Source: Bacillus marasmi (GTDB taxonomy: Bacteria; Bacillota; Bacilli; Bacillales; Cytobacillaceae). From it: DNA of 64,000 nt. Below are positions 1 to 7,675 of the stretch, in pieces (position 1 is the stretch's first letter; each line of letters begins with the position of its first letter). The translations under genes and the position numbers were made by a program. The DNA is taken from the NCBI RefSeq assembly GCF_902168435.1, contig NZ_LR656164.1:1-64000 (forward strand), written 5' to 3'. A model generated the notes under the pieces. That model made no database searches. It was given only the letters and a program-made list of their open reading frames with translations, and was not told the DNA's origin.

Positions 1-581
1 TGGAATTCCCTAAAGATATGGTCCATATGCATCCGAATCAAATTTTGTGTCTCTGTTCGTTCCTCTACTAATTCACGACGGGCACGTGTTAGCTTTTGTA
101 AAGTAAGAACATTACCAGAAGCTAATTTATTCGATGTCCCCCGCCCATGAATCATAGATTGAACAATCGCCATTAAATCTAAATTATCGGTTTTCGACCA
201 GTTTAATAGAGCTTGTCTTTCCTGGGCAGTTGTCGCTGCATTCAAAGTCCTCACATGATAGCCATCAGAATGGCATCGTCTAACAAGATCCTCGTAATAA
301 TGTCCAGTGGTTTCAATTCCCACCACTACTTCTTTAAGTCCATTTTTCGCCTTTTCGGACCGAATAATCTTATTAAGATATTCGAAACCTGTCATGGACG
401 CATCAAATTCAAATGGTTTTACTAATATGTCTCCATAAAAAGTACAAATCATTGCTTTTTGTGTATACTTTGCGGCATCGATTGCCACTAACATTAGATT
501 CTCCGTCCCTGTCTCTCTTACAAACTCTGCCCATCGACTTCCTTTTTTACCTTGTATGTGGTTAAATATTGAATATGCCAT
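1..581 (-). mobile_element. IS110-family transposase, 3' part beyond the window
   Basis: About 193 codons are visible, reading from 581 off the left edge with no stop. The protein has the RuvC-like DEDD start of IS110/IS1111 recombinases: VAIDAAK near residue 34 (first Asp), VGIETTGHYYEDL near residue 87 (Glu) and KTDNLD near residue 132, followed by a basic helical stretch. The ATG at 581 was chosen over the one at 590 because AAGGAG lies 9 bases before it and directly abuts the other. IS110 enzymes move circular intermediates using a non-coding bridge RNA and lack classical inverted terminal repeats, so I cannot mark element ends. Codons are intact in the visible part, so the copy may be functional. 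Confidence 0.9.
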
Positions 582-698
582 CGTTTTCATCTCCTTGGAA
601 GGGTAGTAATATTGGAAGTTCTGTGATAGGTTCTTCCATTTTACAATGAAAACGGTGGCCTTTTTCTATTTATTTGACCTATTTACTATACTAGGCAC

Positions 699-1178
699 TT
701 ATTTCATTTTTTCGTACAGGTTTTGTACTCCGTATAGTAGGTAGGCCTTATAGTGCAGGTAGATGAAGAATTGCCAATGATTAATCCGATTTAGACTGAT
801 GATTTTCAGTTTTTTTAGAATATCAATGAAAAGAAATGCAAACAGTCCATCTGCAATCACATTTAGAAATACAAACTTTTTGAAGTTTCCGTATGAATAT
901 TTTAGGATCCACATCGATATAGGCATGTAAGGACCCACGCTAAAGGGAAGTTCATCTTTCATAAATGACTTACGCTTATCGTAAAACTTCCACCAATTCC
1001 GCTTATGACCATATAAATGGTTTAGAATCTCAAATATTACAATAAAAACTCCAGAGACAGAATAGCGTTTTACATGTCTTTTTCCGATAAATATCAGTGA
1101 GAGCCAAGGGATTAATATGATTGAAAGGTTAAACCAAAAATGTCTCTTTGTAATCATGTGCTTTTTCACCTCATACAA
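699..1178 (-). CDS. small membrane protein, unknown function
   Basis: A 159-residue protein with about four hydrophobic segments (first near residues 18-35, others around 45-60, 105-120 and 135-150) and a basic N-terminus. The open frame extends upstream, but TTG at 1178 has AGGAGG six bases before it, so I take that start. It lies just upstream of the IS110 gene on the same strand. I recognise no conserved enzyme motif; the many aromatic and basic residues resemble uncharacterised Bacillus integral membrane proteins. A degenerate copy of a palindrome found near 1749 lies about 20 bases before the start and may be an operator. Confidence 0.6.
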   Translation of the reverse strand: MYEVKKHMITKRHFWFNLSIILIPWLSLIFIGKRHVKRYSVSGVFIVIFEILNHLYGHKRNWWKFYDKRKSFMKDELPFSVGPYMPISMWILKYSYGNFKKFVFLNVIADGLFAFLFIDILKKLKIISLNRINHWQFFIYLHYKAYLLYGVQNLYEKMK

Positions 1179-1231
1179 CTTTTTCCTCCTAATAAATGTT
1201 TCCAATTAAATGAAATACCATACCCTCATAT

Positions 1232-1711
1232 TTATATAGATTCCCTCGAAGCATTCGGAGAGTGATAGCCGATTGAGACTGCATGGTATTTTTGAAAGAT
1301 TGAAGCAGTTTTTTGGAATTGCTCTTTATTAATGCATTTTATGATAATCAAAAAATCAATATAGTTTTTATACCTTTCATTTCCTCGTTTTTTTCTCCTA
1401 AATGATTTATCAATGACAAATCCCAAAGATGCACCAAGAAAAAAACCAAATAGACCAGTAGCGATTGGACCGATTATGAGATTAGCACCCCAAATAATTC
1501 CAAAAAGTGCCCCGACAACAGACCAAACAGCCATTCCATCGAGGATGCTAAATCCATCTGAATACATGATGGTATCCAATACCTGTGCATTACGTTCATT
1601 ATTTTTCATTTCGATCGTGACAATTCTCTCTTCATTAATACCAGAATCTTTAATTTCTTGAATTGCCATTTCCAAAAATTTGGAGCTTTGATATCCAGCG
1701 ATAATATGCAT
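1232..1711 (-). CDS. glycine-zipper membrane protein, unknown function
   Basis: A 159-residue protein. Residues 1-50 look like a small soluble alpha/beta domain. Residues about 60-100 form one long hydrophobic Gly-rich hairpin (repeated GxxxG spacing), followed by a basic patch RRKKR and a second soluble part. This soluble-membrane-soluble layout resembles small stress-related Bacillus proteins with glycine zippers, but I cannot name the family. ATG 1711 has AAAGG about eight bases upstream. It diverges from the 1795 gene, and the short space between them holds a perfect 20-bp palindrome, so the two may share regulation. Confidence 0.6.
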   Translation of the reverse strand: MHIIAGYQSSKFLEMAIQEIKDSGINEERIVTIEMKNNERNAQVLDTIMYSDGFSILDGMAVWSVVGALFGIIWGANLIIGPIATGLFGFFLGASLGFVIDKSFRRKKRGNERYKNYIDFLIIIKCINKEQFQKTASIFQKYHAVSIGYHSPNASRESI

Positions 1712-1748
1712 GATTTAGCCTTTCAGAAAGATTATTGGTAAGTACATT

Positions 1749-1768
1749 ATTTCCAATTAATTGGAAAT
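1749..1768. promoter_or_regulatory. perfect 20-bp palindrome, candidate operator
   Basis: TTTCCAATTAATTGGAAA plus one flanking base on each side forms a perfect dyad in the 83-base divergent gap between the 1711 and 1795 starts. The left half recurs at 1198-1210, upstream of the 699-1178 gene, with a degenerate right half. That points to a dimeric regulator acting on this small cluster; which one is unknown. Confidence 0.45.
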
Positions 1769-1794
1769 TATAATACTAAAAAGGAGTAGTATCA

Positions 1795-2574
1795 TTGAAT
1801 AAACCGCTGAAGGTCCAAATAACGAAACCGAGATTTTCAAAAATGTATATGGGTATATGGGGTGTTAATCACTTATACAGAAATAACCCTTTGGTTGCAG
1901 CTTGGTGGTCTGCTGCGTTACCTGGATTTGGACATATGTCGATGGGGATGTATTTAAAAGGGGCCATATTTTTAACCGGAGAAATCCTAATGAATTTTTT
2001 TGGGAAAATTAATCTTGCACTATTTTATACATTTAATTTGCAATGGGACAAAGTTCATGAAGTTATCAACTATGATTATGCTTTAGTATATGCATCGATT
2101 TGGGTATATTCGATTTGGGACAGCTATCGGCTAGCGGTGGAAGTAAACAAACTTGAGTGGCTGGAATCAAAACAAAACGTCCGTCATTTTGAACATGATG
2201 TAATTCGATCCATAGATATGAACTTCCTTGATAAAAGGAATCCGTGGGTGGGCTTAGCTTGGTCATGCGCATTTACAGGTTTGGGGCACGTATATTGCCA
2301 TAAGCTTTTGTTTGGTTTCATCTTAACAAGTTGGGCTTTTATCATTTCACTAAATACGCATTTACCCACAATAATTATCTATACGTTTATTGGTCAGGTT
2401 GAAAATATTCCACAATTAGTTAATTATCAATGGCTATTATTTTTTCCATCTGTCTATTTATTTGGTGTTTATCATGGATACAACTCTGTTATCGTTCATA
2501 ATCAAGTTTTTAAAGAGGAACAAGCATATTTCCTTCGGGTGAACTTTGGAAGTAATAAATTGGATATCATCTAA
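1795..2574 (+). CDS. polytopic membrane protein with duplicated domain
   Basis: A 259-residue protein starting at TTG 1795, eight bases after AAGGAG. It contains two copies of one roughly 90-residue hydrophobic domain. In copy 1 (about residues 34-120) the order is ALPGFGH, KGAIF, Y-x-F-N-x-Q, NY and WDSYRLA. Copy 2 (about 148-240) repeats it as FTGLGH, FIGQVE, NYQW and GYNS. A single-domain relative lies at 35245-35721 in this window (ALPGFSQ, KGLFF, FLGQFD, NYQW, WDAYRLA). There is a resemblance to TM2-like membrane proteins, but no function is known to me. The upstream palindrome suggests local control. Confidence 0.65.
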   Translation: MNKPLKVQITKPRFSKMYMGIWGVNHLYRNNPLVAAWWSAALPGFGHMSMGMYLKGAIFLTGEILMNFFGKINLALFYTFNLQWDKVHEVINYDYALVYASIWVYSIWDSYRLAVEVNKLEWLESKQNVRHFEHDVIRSIDMNFLDKRNPWVGLAWSCAFTGLGHVYCHKLLFGFILTSWAFIISLNTHLPTIIIYTFIGQVENIPQLVNYQWLLFFPSVYLFGVYHGYNSVIVHNQVFKEEQAYFLRVNFGSNKLDII

Positions 2575-2593
2575 AAACGATAAATTATTTCAT

Positions 2594-2628
2594 TAAAAAG
2601 CTGCCCATATCATTTGATTTGGGCAGCT
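2594..2628 (-). terminator. intrinsic terminator for the ZIP transporter gene
   Basis: The stem AGCTGCCCA/TGGGCAGCT (2599-2628) has a 12-base loop. Read on the minus strand it is followed by five T residues. It may also stop the convergent 1795-2574 transcript. Confidence 0.75.
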
Positions 2629-2654
2629 AAGCTTCACCATAAAAATCTCATCAA

Positions 2655-3467
2655 TTAAATGAATAGTAATAAGCTTAAAGCCATGACGGCCATGCCGCCG
2701 ACCAAGCCGTAGATGGAAGTGTGGGCTTCATCGTATTTCTTGGCAGCTGGTAATAACTCATCTAGGGAGATGAACACCATAATCCCTGCAACACCGGCAA
2801 AAATAATACCGAACAAAGTGTCAGTTAAGAATGGCATCAACACCAAATATGCTAGTAAGGCACCAATCGGTTCTGATAAGCCTGACAAGAATGACAACTT
2901 AAATGCTTTTTTCTTACTTTTCGTTGCAAAATAAACCGGAACAGATACGGCAATTCCCTCTGGAATATTGTGGATGGCGATTGCAAACGCAATCGCTATT
3001 CCGAGGCCTGGATCTTGAATTGCTGACGCAAAAGTGGCGATGCCTTCCGGAAAATTGTGAATGCCAATGGCTAGCGCTGTAAAGGTTCCCATTTTCAAAA
3101 GGTCTGGACTACTAGCGTTATTTCCATTTAATGGTGCATTCATTTCCTCTATCTTTTTCACCTCATGCGGATTTCCTTGTTTTGGGATGAATTTATCGAT
3201 TAATGCAATCAGAAGCATTCCCCCAAAAAAGCTAATCACTGTTACCCAATTTCCGGGTACTTCCCCTAAATCGGCTACAAGTGCTACCTTTGCCTTGAAG
3301 AAAATTTCAATCATTGATACGTAAATCATCACTCCAGCAGAAAACCCTAGTGCCAAAGATAGGAATTTTGTATTGGTATGGGATGTGAAAAAAGCTAAAA
3401 CACTTCCAATGCCAGTGGCTAGACCTGCTAAAAGGGTTAACCATAATGCAAATAAGACATTATCCAC
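2655..3467 (-). CDS. zupT: ZIP-family divalent metal transporter (ZupT-like)
   Basis: A 270-residue polytopic membrane protein of the ZIP family, which carries Zn2+, Mn2+ or Fe2+ into the cytoplasm. It has the two signature metal-site helices HNFPEGIA and HNIPEGIA and about eight membrane segments. The frame stays open for 34 more codons, but GTG 3467 has GAGGGG six bases upstream and yields the usual ZupT length, so that start is preferred. The upstream region carries a sequence resembling a Bacillus MntR box, so manganese may be the physiological substrate; that is inference. A second ZIP gene lies at 56892-57623. Confidence 0.88.
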   Translation of the reverse strand: MDNVLFALWLTLLAGLATGIGSVLAFFTSHTNTKFLSLALGFSAGVMIYVSMIEIFFKAKVALVADLGEVPGNWVTVISFFGGMLLIALIDKFIPKQGNPHEVKKIEEMNAPLNGNNASSPDLLKMGTFTALAIGIHNFPEGIATFASAIQDPGLGIAIAFAIAIHNIPEGIAVSVPVYFATKSKKKAFKLSFLSGLSEPIGALLAYLVLMPFLTDTLFGIIFAGVAGIMVFISLDELLPAAKKYDEAHTSIYGLVGGMAVMALSLLLFI

Positions 3468-3605
3468 CTTTTTCCCCTCACATTCATGAATTAATTCTAA
3501 ATGGTATTCCATTTTTTTAAGCCAATTTGGTATTTGTATAACATATGCATGAGCTAACAAATGTTGCACGTGTTCAACATTTTAATTTCGCGCCAACAGT
3601 TTAAA

Positions 3606-3629
3606 TTTAGGTGATAACATGCACCTAAA
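3606..3629. promoter_or_regulatory. inverted repeat, candidate repressor site
   Basis: TTTAGGTG and CACCTAAA are exact inverted arms separated by 8 bases, about 140 bases upstream of the ZIP gene. The arms recall DtxR/MntR-family half sites, but the 8-base centre makes the whole site longer than their usual operators. Confidence 0.4.
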
Positions 3630-3635
3630 TAAAAA

Positions 3636-3653
3636 AGTTTCCTTAGGCAAACT
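3636..3653 (-). promoter_or_regulatory. MntR-box-like sequence upstream of the ZIP gene
   Basis: Read on the minus strand it is AGTTTGCCTAAGGAAACT. From memory this closely resembles the manganese-responsive MntR operators before mntA and mntH in Bacillus subtilis. It suggests Mn-repressed expression of the ZIP transporter. A direct binding test would be decisive. Confidence 0.5.
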
Positions 3654-3820
3654 TTTTGAGATTCATCCAACATTATCATATTTTTAAACAAAAAGGAAGT
3701 AATTAGAATTGATTACTTTAATCTTCCGTGCAAATTTCTCAAATATTTGGAAGTAGAGAATATTAATACCTTTACTGTGAAAAATAAGAAAAATAAAAAA
3801 CTAGGGGGAGTTGAGGAAGG

Positions 3821-4921
3821 ATTAACAATTCCTATCAAATTTCGATTTTCCAAATTATTCTTCTCATCATTACTGCCGTAGGGTTAAAAAATCATGTTTT
3901 TGCGATTCCTCCGTTAATTCAAACTGCCAAAAAGGATTCTTGGTTGAGTGTGATACTGGCACTTTTGATTACGCTAATTTGGATTTTGATTATTTTGGCT
4001 ATCCATAAAAAGACAAATAGGGAAAATATATTTCAGTGGTTATTGAGTCGAAGTAATAAATGGATTGTCTACACTTTGATTGCGATGCTTGTTTTTAGCC
4101 TCATGCTAATGGCGGTGGCAGCATTACGCGAAACAGTTACTTGGGTGAATATTTCCTTACTTCCCGAGACTCCGAGAATTGTAACTGCGTTTTCATTAGG
4201 GCTTGTTTGCTTTCTAATGGCAAACACAAATCTTAAATCTATCTGTATTACGAATCAATTTTTATTGTTCTTCGTTGTTATACTTGGTTTTTTTGTGGCC
4301 ATCGTTAATATGCAATATAAAGATTACTCTTTATTAAAGCCGATGTTTGAACACGGCTATGAACCCATATTTAAAGGGAGTATTTTTCCGTTATCTGGAT
4401 TTTCGGAGCTGTTTTTGCTGCTGTTAATCCAAGATAAGATAAAAGAAAAATTCAGCTATAAGCAATTCGCCATCACAGCAATATTATTAACAAGTTTAAC
4501 AATTGGTCCGTTAATAGGGGCCATTATTGAGTTTAGCCAAGGTGAAGCGGAGAAGCTGCGGTTTCCGGCCTATGAAGAGTGGGAGCTTGTATCGATTGGA
4601 CATTTTATTGAACATATTTTCTTCTTCGTTATTTATCAATGGCTTACTGGGGCATATATTCGGATTAGCTTTGTGTTTTTCTTAATTAGAGAACTATTAT
4701 CCATAAATAACAACAAATACAGTAAATATTATTATTATGCAGTTTTTATCATAGTTGAAGTACTTACCCTCTATCCATTGAGTGACTTTTTGTATTCTAA
4801 GATTCTATTTTACGTGCTATTGCCTTACACAGCTTACTTTTTGCTAGGATTTTCATGTTTATTATTCCTAGTCATCACAATTGCAGCCAGAAAAGATAGG
4901 AGGATAAATCATGAGGCTTAA
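3821..4921 (+). CDS. spore germinant receptor permease subunit (GerAB family)
   Basis: This inner-membrane subunit belongs to the APC-superfamily germinant receptor and binds the germinant in the spore inner membrane. The first ordinary start is TTG 3944, but the frame is open upstream and encodes a convincing first membrane helix of the family (SYQISIFQIILL then KNHVFAIPPLI). Counting from ATT 3821 gives 366 residues, the usual GerAB length of about 365. The real start is therefore either a non-canonical ATT or a TTG at 3811 joined by a one-base frameshift. About ten hydrophobic segments are visible. It overlaps the A subunit by 11 bases, in an unusual B-A-C order. Confidence 0.8.
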   Translation: MNNSYQISIFQIILLIITAVGLKNHVFAIPPLIQTAKKDSWLSVILALLITLIWILIILAIHKKTNRENIFQWLLSRSNKWIVYTLIAMLVFSLMLMAVAALRETVTWVNISLLPETPRIVTAFSLGLVCFLMANTNLKSICITNQFLLFFVVILGFFVAIVNMQYKDYSLLKPMFEHGYEPIFKGSIFPLSGFSELFLLLLIQDKIKEKFSYKQFAITAILLTSLTIGPLIGAIIEFSQGEAEKLRFPAYEEWELVSIGHFIEHIFFFVIYQWLTGAYIRISFVFFLIRELLSINNNKYSKYYYYAVFIIVEVLTLYPLSDFLYSKILFYVLLPYTAYFLLGFSCLLFLVITIAARKDRRINHEA

Positions 4922-6443
4922 AGGTTTGTTTGGGAAAAATAACGAAAAAAACAGTGCACCACCGCAGCCTAAGACTGTTAGTAGTTCAGATGAAGAACCT
5001 TTAAGTGCGAAGCTGCTAAAGAAAGTCTTTGAAAAAAATTCCGATGTTCAACAGTCCCTATTTAAGTTCAATGGACATCAAGTCGTATTAATCTATTGTG
5101 CGGGTTTAGTAAATACAGACTTACTATTTAACACGATTCCTCGATTAATTGAAAAATATTTTACTAATCTAAATGAGGAACCTTCAGAAGAAAGGATTCT
5201 TGAAAATCTTAATTTGCCTTCACTGGCTACGATTGATAATAAAGTAGATGCAATTTCGGATGTTTTTGCAGGGAAATTACTTATCGATTTCGGCCTGCCC
5301 GGAACACTTATTACTGCAGACATTTCGAAACGACCGCAGCGATCGCCAGAAGATACAAAGGCTGAATCAACCATTCTTGGACCTCGCGATGATTTTATCG
5401 AAGATATTAATGTGAATATTTCATTGATTAGAAAGCGCCTTAGAACGACTTCGCTCGTCTTCGATGAATTTTCCATTGGCGAAAGGTCACAGACGAAAGT
5501 TTTACTCCTTTATATGGACGATATTGTTAATCAAGATACATTAACTCAGATTACTAATAAGCTTAATGGTATTTCTGTGGATAGTCTCACTAGTGGAACT
5601 CAATTAGAGGAATTAATAAATGACAATCCTTATGGGATATTTCCAAGGCATAAGTATACTGGAAAACCAGATTTTGCGGTTCAGAATCTTGTCAGTGGAA
5701 GGTTTGTCATATTAATCGATGGAGTGGCGACAGCATATATCACGCCAATAAATTTTCATCTTTTATTTAAAAGTAGTGAAGATCGCGAAATCTCATATAT
5801 TTTTGCCTCGCTTGAACGATTTTTGCGAGTGTCTGGTTTAGTTGTTTCGACCGTTTTGCCAGGAATATGGATTGCGCTAACTACCTTTCATCAAGATCAA
5901 TTGCCTTTAACATTATTAGCGACGATTGTTGAAACAAGGCGGGGTGTTCCTTTCCCTGCACCTTTAGAAGCCTTTGGAATGTTGCTTTTGTTTGATTTAT
6001 TTCGAGAAGCTGGCGTTCGATTACCGATGGCAATTGGGCAAATATTGAGTGTTGTAGGAGGGCTAATTATTGGAGATGCTGCAATTCGGTCTGGATTAAC
6101 GAGTCCTTCCATGTTAGTAATTATTGCCTTGTCAACCGTTTCAACCTTTACTTTAATCGATCAATCTCTAATTGGTACGATTTCTGTTATCCGGTTTATT
6201 ACTATTATAATGGCATCCATCATGGGCTTTTTCGGTGTGTTAATTTCCTTTTACTTACTGTTGAGTTATTTAGGAACCATTCAAGTTTTTGGTGTCTCTT
6301 ATTTAGATGGGCTGAATGAATTTAATAAGGGGACCTTCTTAAAAACCTTTTTCAGATTACCTGGCTCCGAAATGAAGAGCAGACCAGAGGATTTAAATTT
6401 GAAAGATGTGACGAGAAAGGATGGTGCTCATAATAAGAAATAA
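4911..6443 (+). CDS. spore germinant receptor A subunit (GerAA family)
   Basis: A 510-residue protein with the GerA layout. The N-terminal cytoplasmic part (residues 1 to about 290) has the soluble nutrient-receptor domain, including GLVNTDLLF, RTTSLVFDEF and RFVILIDGVATAY. A C-terminal part of about five membrane helices begins near residue 300 and includes ETRRGVPFPAPLEAF and REAGVRLP, both strongly conserved in the family. ATG 4911 follows AGGAGG with good spacing and overlaps the preceding permease gene. With the permease and the lipoprotein it forms the receptor, expressed in the forespore and acting in the spore inner membrane. The germinant cannot be read from the sequence. Confidence 0.93.
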   Translation: MRLKGLFGKNNEKNSAPPQPKTVSSSDEEPLSAKLLKKVFEKNSDVQQSLFKFNGHQVVLIYCAGLVNTDLLFNTIPRLIEKYFTNLNEEPSEERILENLNLPSLATIDNKVDAISDVFAGKLLIDFGLPGTLITADISKRPQRSPEDTKAESTILGPRDDFIEDINVNISLIRKRLRTTSLVFDEFSIGERSQTKVLLLYMDDIVNQDTLTQITNKLNGISVDSLTSGTQLEELINDNPYGIFPRHKYTGKPDFAVQNLVSGRFVILIDGVATAYITPINFHLLFKSSEDREISYIFASLERFLRVSGLVVSTVLPGIWIALTTFHQDQLPLTLLATIVETRRGVPFPAPLEAFGMLLLFDLFREAGVRLPMAIGQILSVVGGLIIGDAAIRSGLTSPSMLVIIALSTVSTFTLIDQSLIGTISVIRFITIIMASIMGFFGVLISFYLLLSYLGTIQVFGVSYLDGLNEFNKGTFLKTFFRLPGSEMKSRPEDLNLKDVTRKDGAHNKK

Positions 6444-7605
6444 AACTAGAAGAAGGATAGCACTTGCCATCATGATTTCACTAGTAGTTCAACTCACTGG
6501 TTGTTGGGATTCTAACGAGCCTGATCGAATGGCGTACGCACAAGGTTTGGGAATTGACTATAAAGATGGAAAGTATATAGTATATCTTCAATTGATGAAT
6601 CTCAGCTTATTGGCCAAATCAGAATCCGGAGCAGGTACCGGCGAACAAATTCATACGCAAATTGGACATGAGGCCGGGTATTCCGTCGAAGATGCAATCT
6701 ACAATTTATATAAATCAACGCAAAGGCGAATTCATTGGGGACATCTCACTTATATATTTTTAACAAAATCAGCAATTCATCATAATGGCCTAAAAGATGC
6801 AACCGATATTATCGATCGTTATTTTGAAACACATTATCAGATGTGGATTTACTGTACAGATGAGCCATTATCAAAAATCATGAATGTCGACCCACCCATC
6901 AATATGTCAACCTACTTGTCACGTTTAAGTGACCCCGATGCAGCTTTTAGTCAGTATTCTTATATTCAAACACCGGACTTGAGGGAGGTCATCATTTCAA
7001 ATTATGAACCACCACATGAAATGGTTATTCCAATGGCGGGGACTAACGATTCTACATGGAAGGGTGATGAAAAAAAACGAAAAATTGGCTATATTAAAGG
7101 GATTGCAGTTATTGATAACAATTCCTATAAAGGTACGATATTGAATGACGATGCCAATGGTTATCGATGGATGCAGAAGAAATTTGAGCGTTCTGGTTTA
7201 AGCTTGAAAATAAAAGACAAGGTGACGATTGGACTGATGGTAAGTAAACGGAAGGTTAAGGTCGAACCAATTATTACTAATGGTCGTGTCCAATTCGATA
7301 TTAAATTAAAATTAAAGGCCTCTTTATCGAAACTGGAAGAAAATATTTCTGTTGGGCAAATCAGTTCCAAGGCTAAAAAGGTGATAAAACAAGAAATCAT
7401 CGATACTTACACAAAAGGACTAGAGAATGGCGTAGATGTTTACCGTCTATCAAATGTGCTCTATAAGGATCATTATTCGGTTTGGAAAGATATAGAGTCA
7501 CATGGGAGGATTCCAATAAACAAAGATTCTATCAGGAAGATAGAAGTAGAACTGTTAATTAGTGATGGTGGTAAACAACGAAAGATTCCTACATTAGGAA
7601 ATTAG
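6421..7605 (+). CDS. spore germinant receptor lipoprotein (GerAC family)
   Basis: A 394-residue lipoprotein. A basic N-terminus (RNKTRRR) and a hydrophobic stretch end in the lipobox LTGC, with Cys28 as the predicted lipidation site, followed by WDSNEPDRMAYAQGLGIDY, typical of GerAC. The family is anchored to the outer face of the spore inner membrane and completes the receptor complex. The gene overlaps the A subunit by 23 bases and ends the operon; a strong hairpin follows at 7622. GTG 6424 is an alternative start and changes the product by one residue. Confidence 0.92.
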   Translation: MVLIIRNKTRRRIALAIMISLVVQLTGCWDSNEPDRMAYAQGLGIDYKDGKYIVYLQLMNLSLLAKSESGAGTGEQIHTQIGHEAGYSVEDAIYNLYKSTQRRIHWGHLTYIFLTKSAIHHNGLKDATDIIDRYFETHYQMWIYCTDEPLSKIMNVDPPINMSTYLSRLSDPDAAFSQYSYIQTPDLREVIISNYEPPHEMVIPMAGTNDSTWKGDEKKRKIGYIKGIAVIDNNSYKGTILNDDANGYRWMQKKFERSGLSLKIKDKVTIGLMVSKRKVKVEPIITNGRVQFDIKLKLKASLSKLEENISVGQISSKAKKVIKQEIIDTYTKGLENGVDVYRLSNVLYKDHYSVWKDIESHGRIPINKDSIRKIEVELLISDGGKQRKIPTLGN

Positions 7606-7621
7606 TTGAGGGATAAGTGAT

Positions 7622-7660
7622 AAAAACAGACTCCTTTAAGTTAAGAAGGAGTCTGTTTTT
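7622..7660. terminator. bidirectional terminator between ger operon and activator gene
   Basis: The stem pairs ACAGACTCCTT with AAGGAGTCTGT. A-rich sequence on the left and five T residues on the right let it serve both converging transcripts. Confidence 0.85.
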
Positions 7661-7675
7661 CATCATGGCTTTCCT

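Larger units (their letters stand above)
3468..3820. other. intergenic region with two palindromic operators
   Basis: This gap separates the ZIP gene from the divergent ger operon. It contains TTTAGGTG-N8-CACCTAAA at 3606-3629 and AGTTTCCTTAGGCAAACT at 3636-3653 (separate entries). The rest is AT-rich with no reading frame I can support. A strong GGGGGAG lies at 3803-3809, before the ger genes. Confidence 0.5.
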
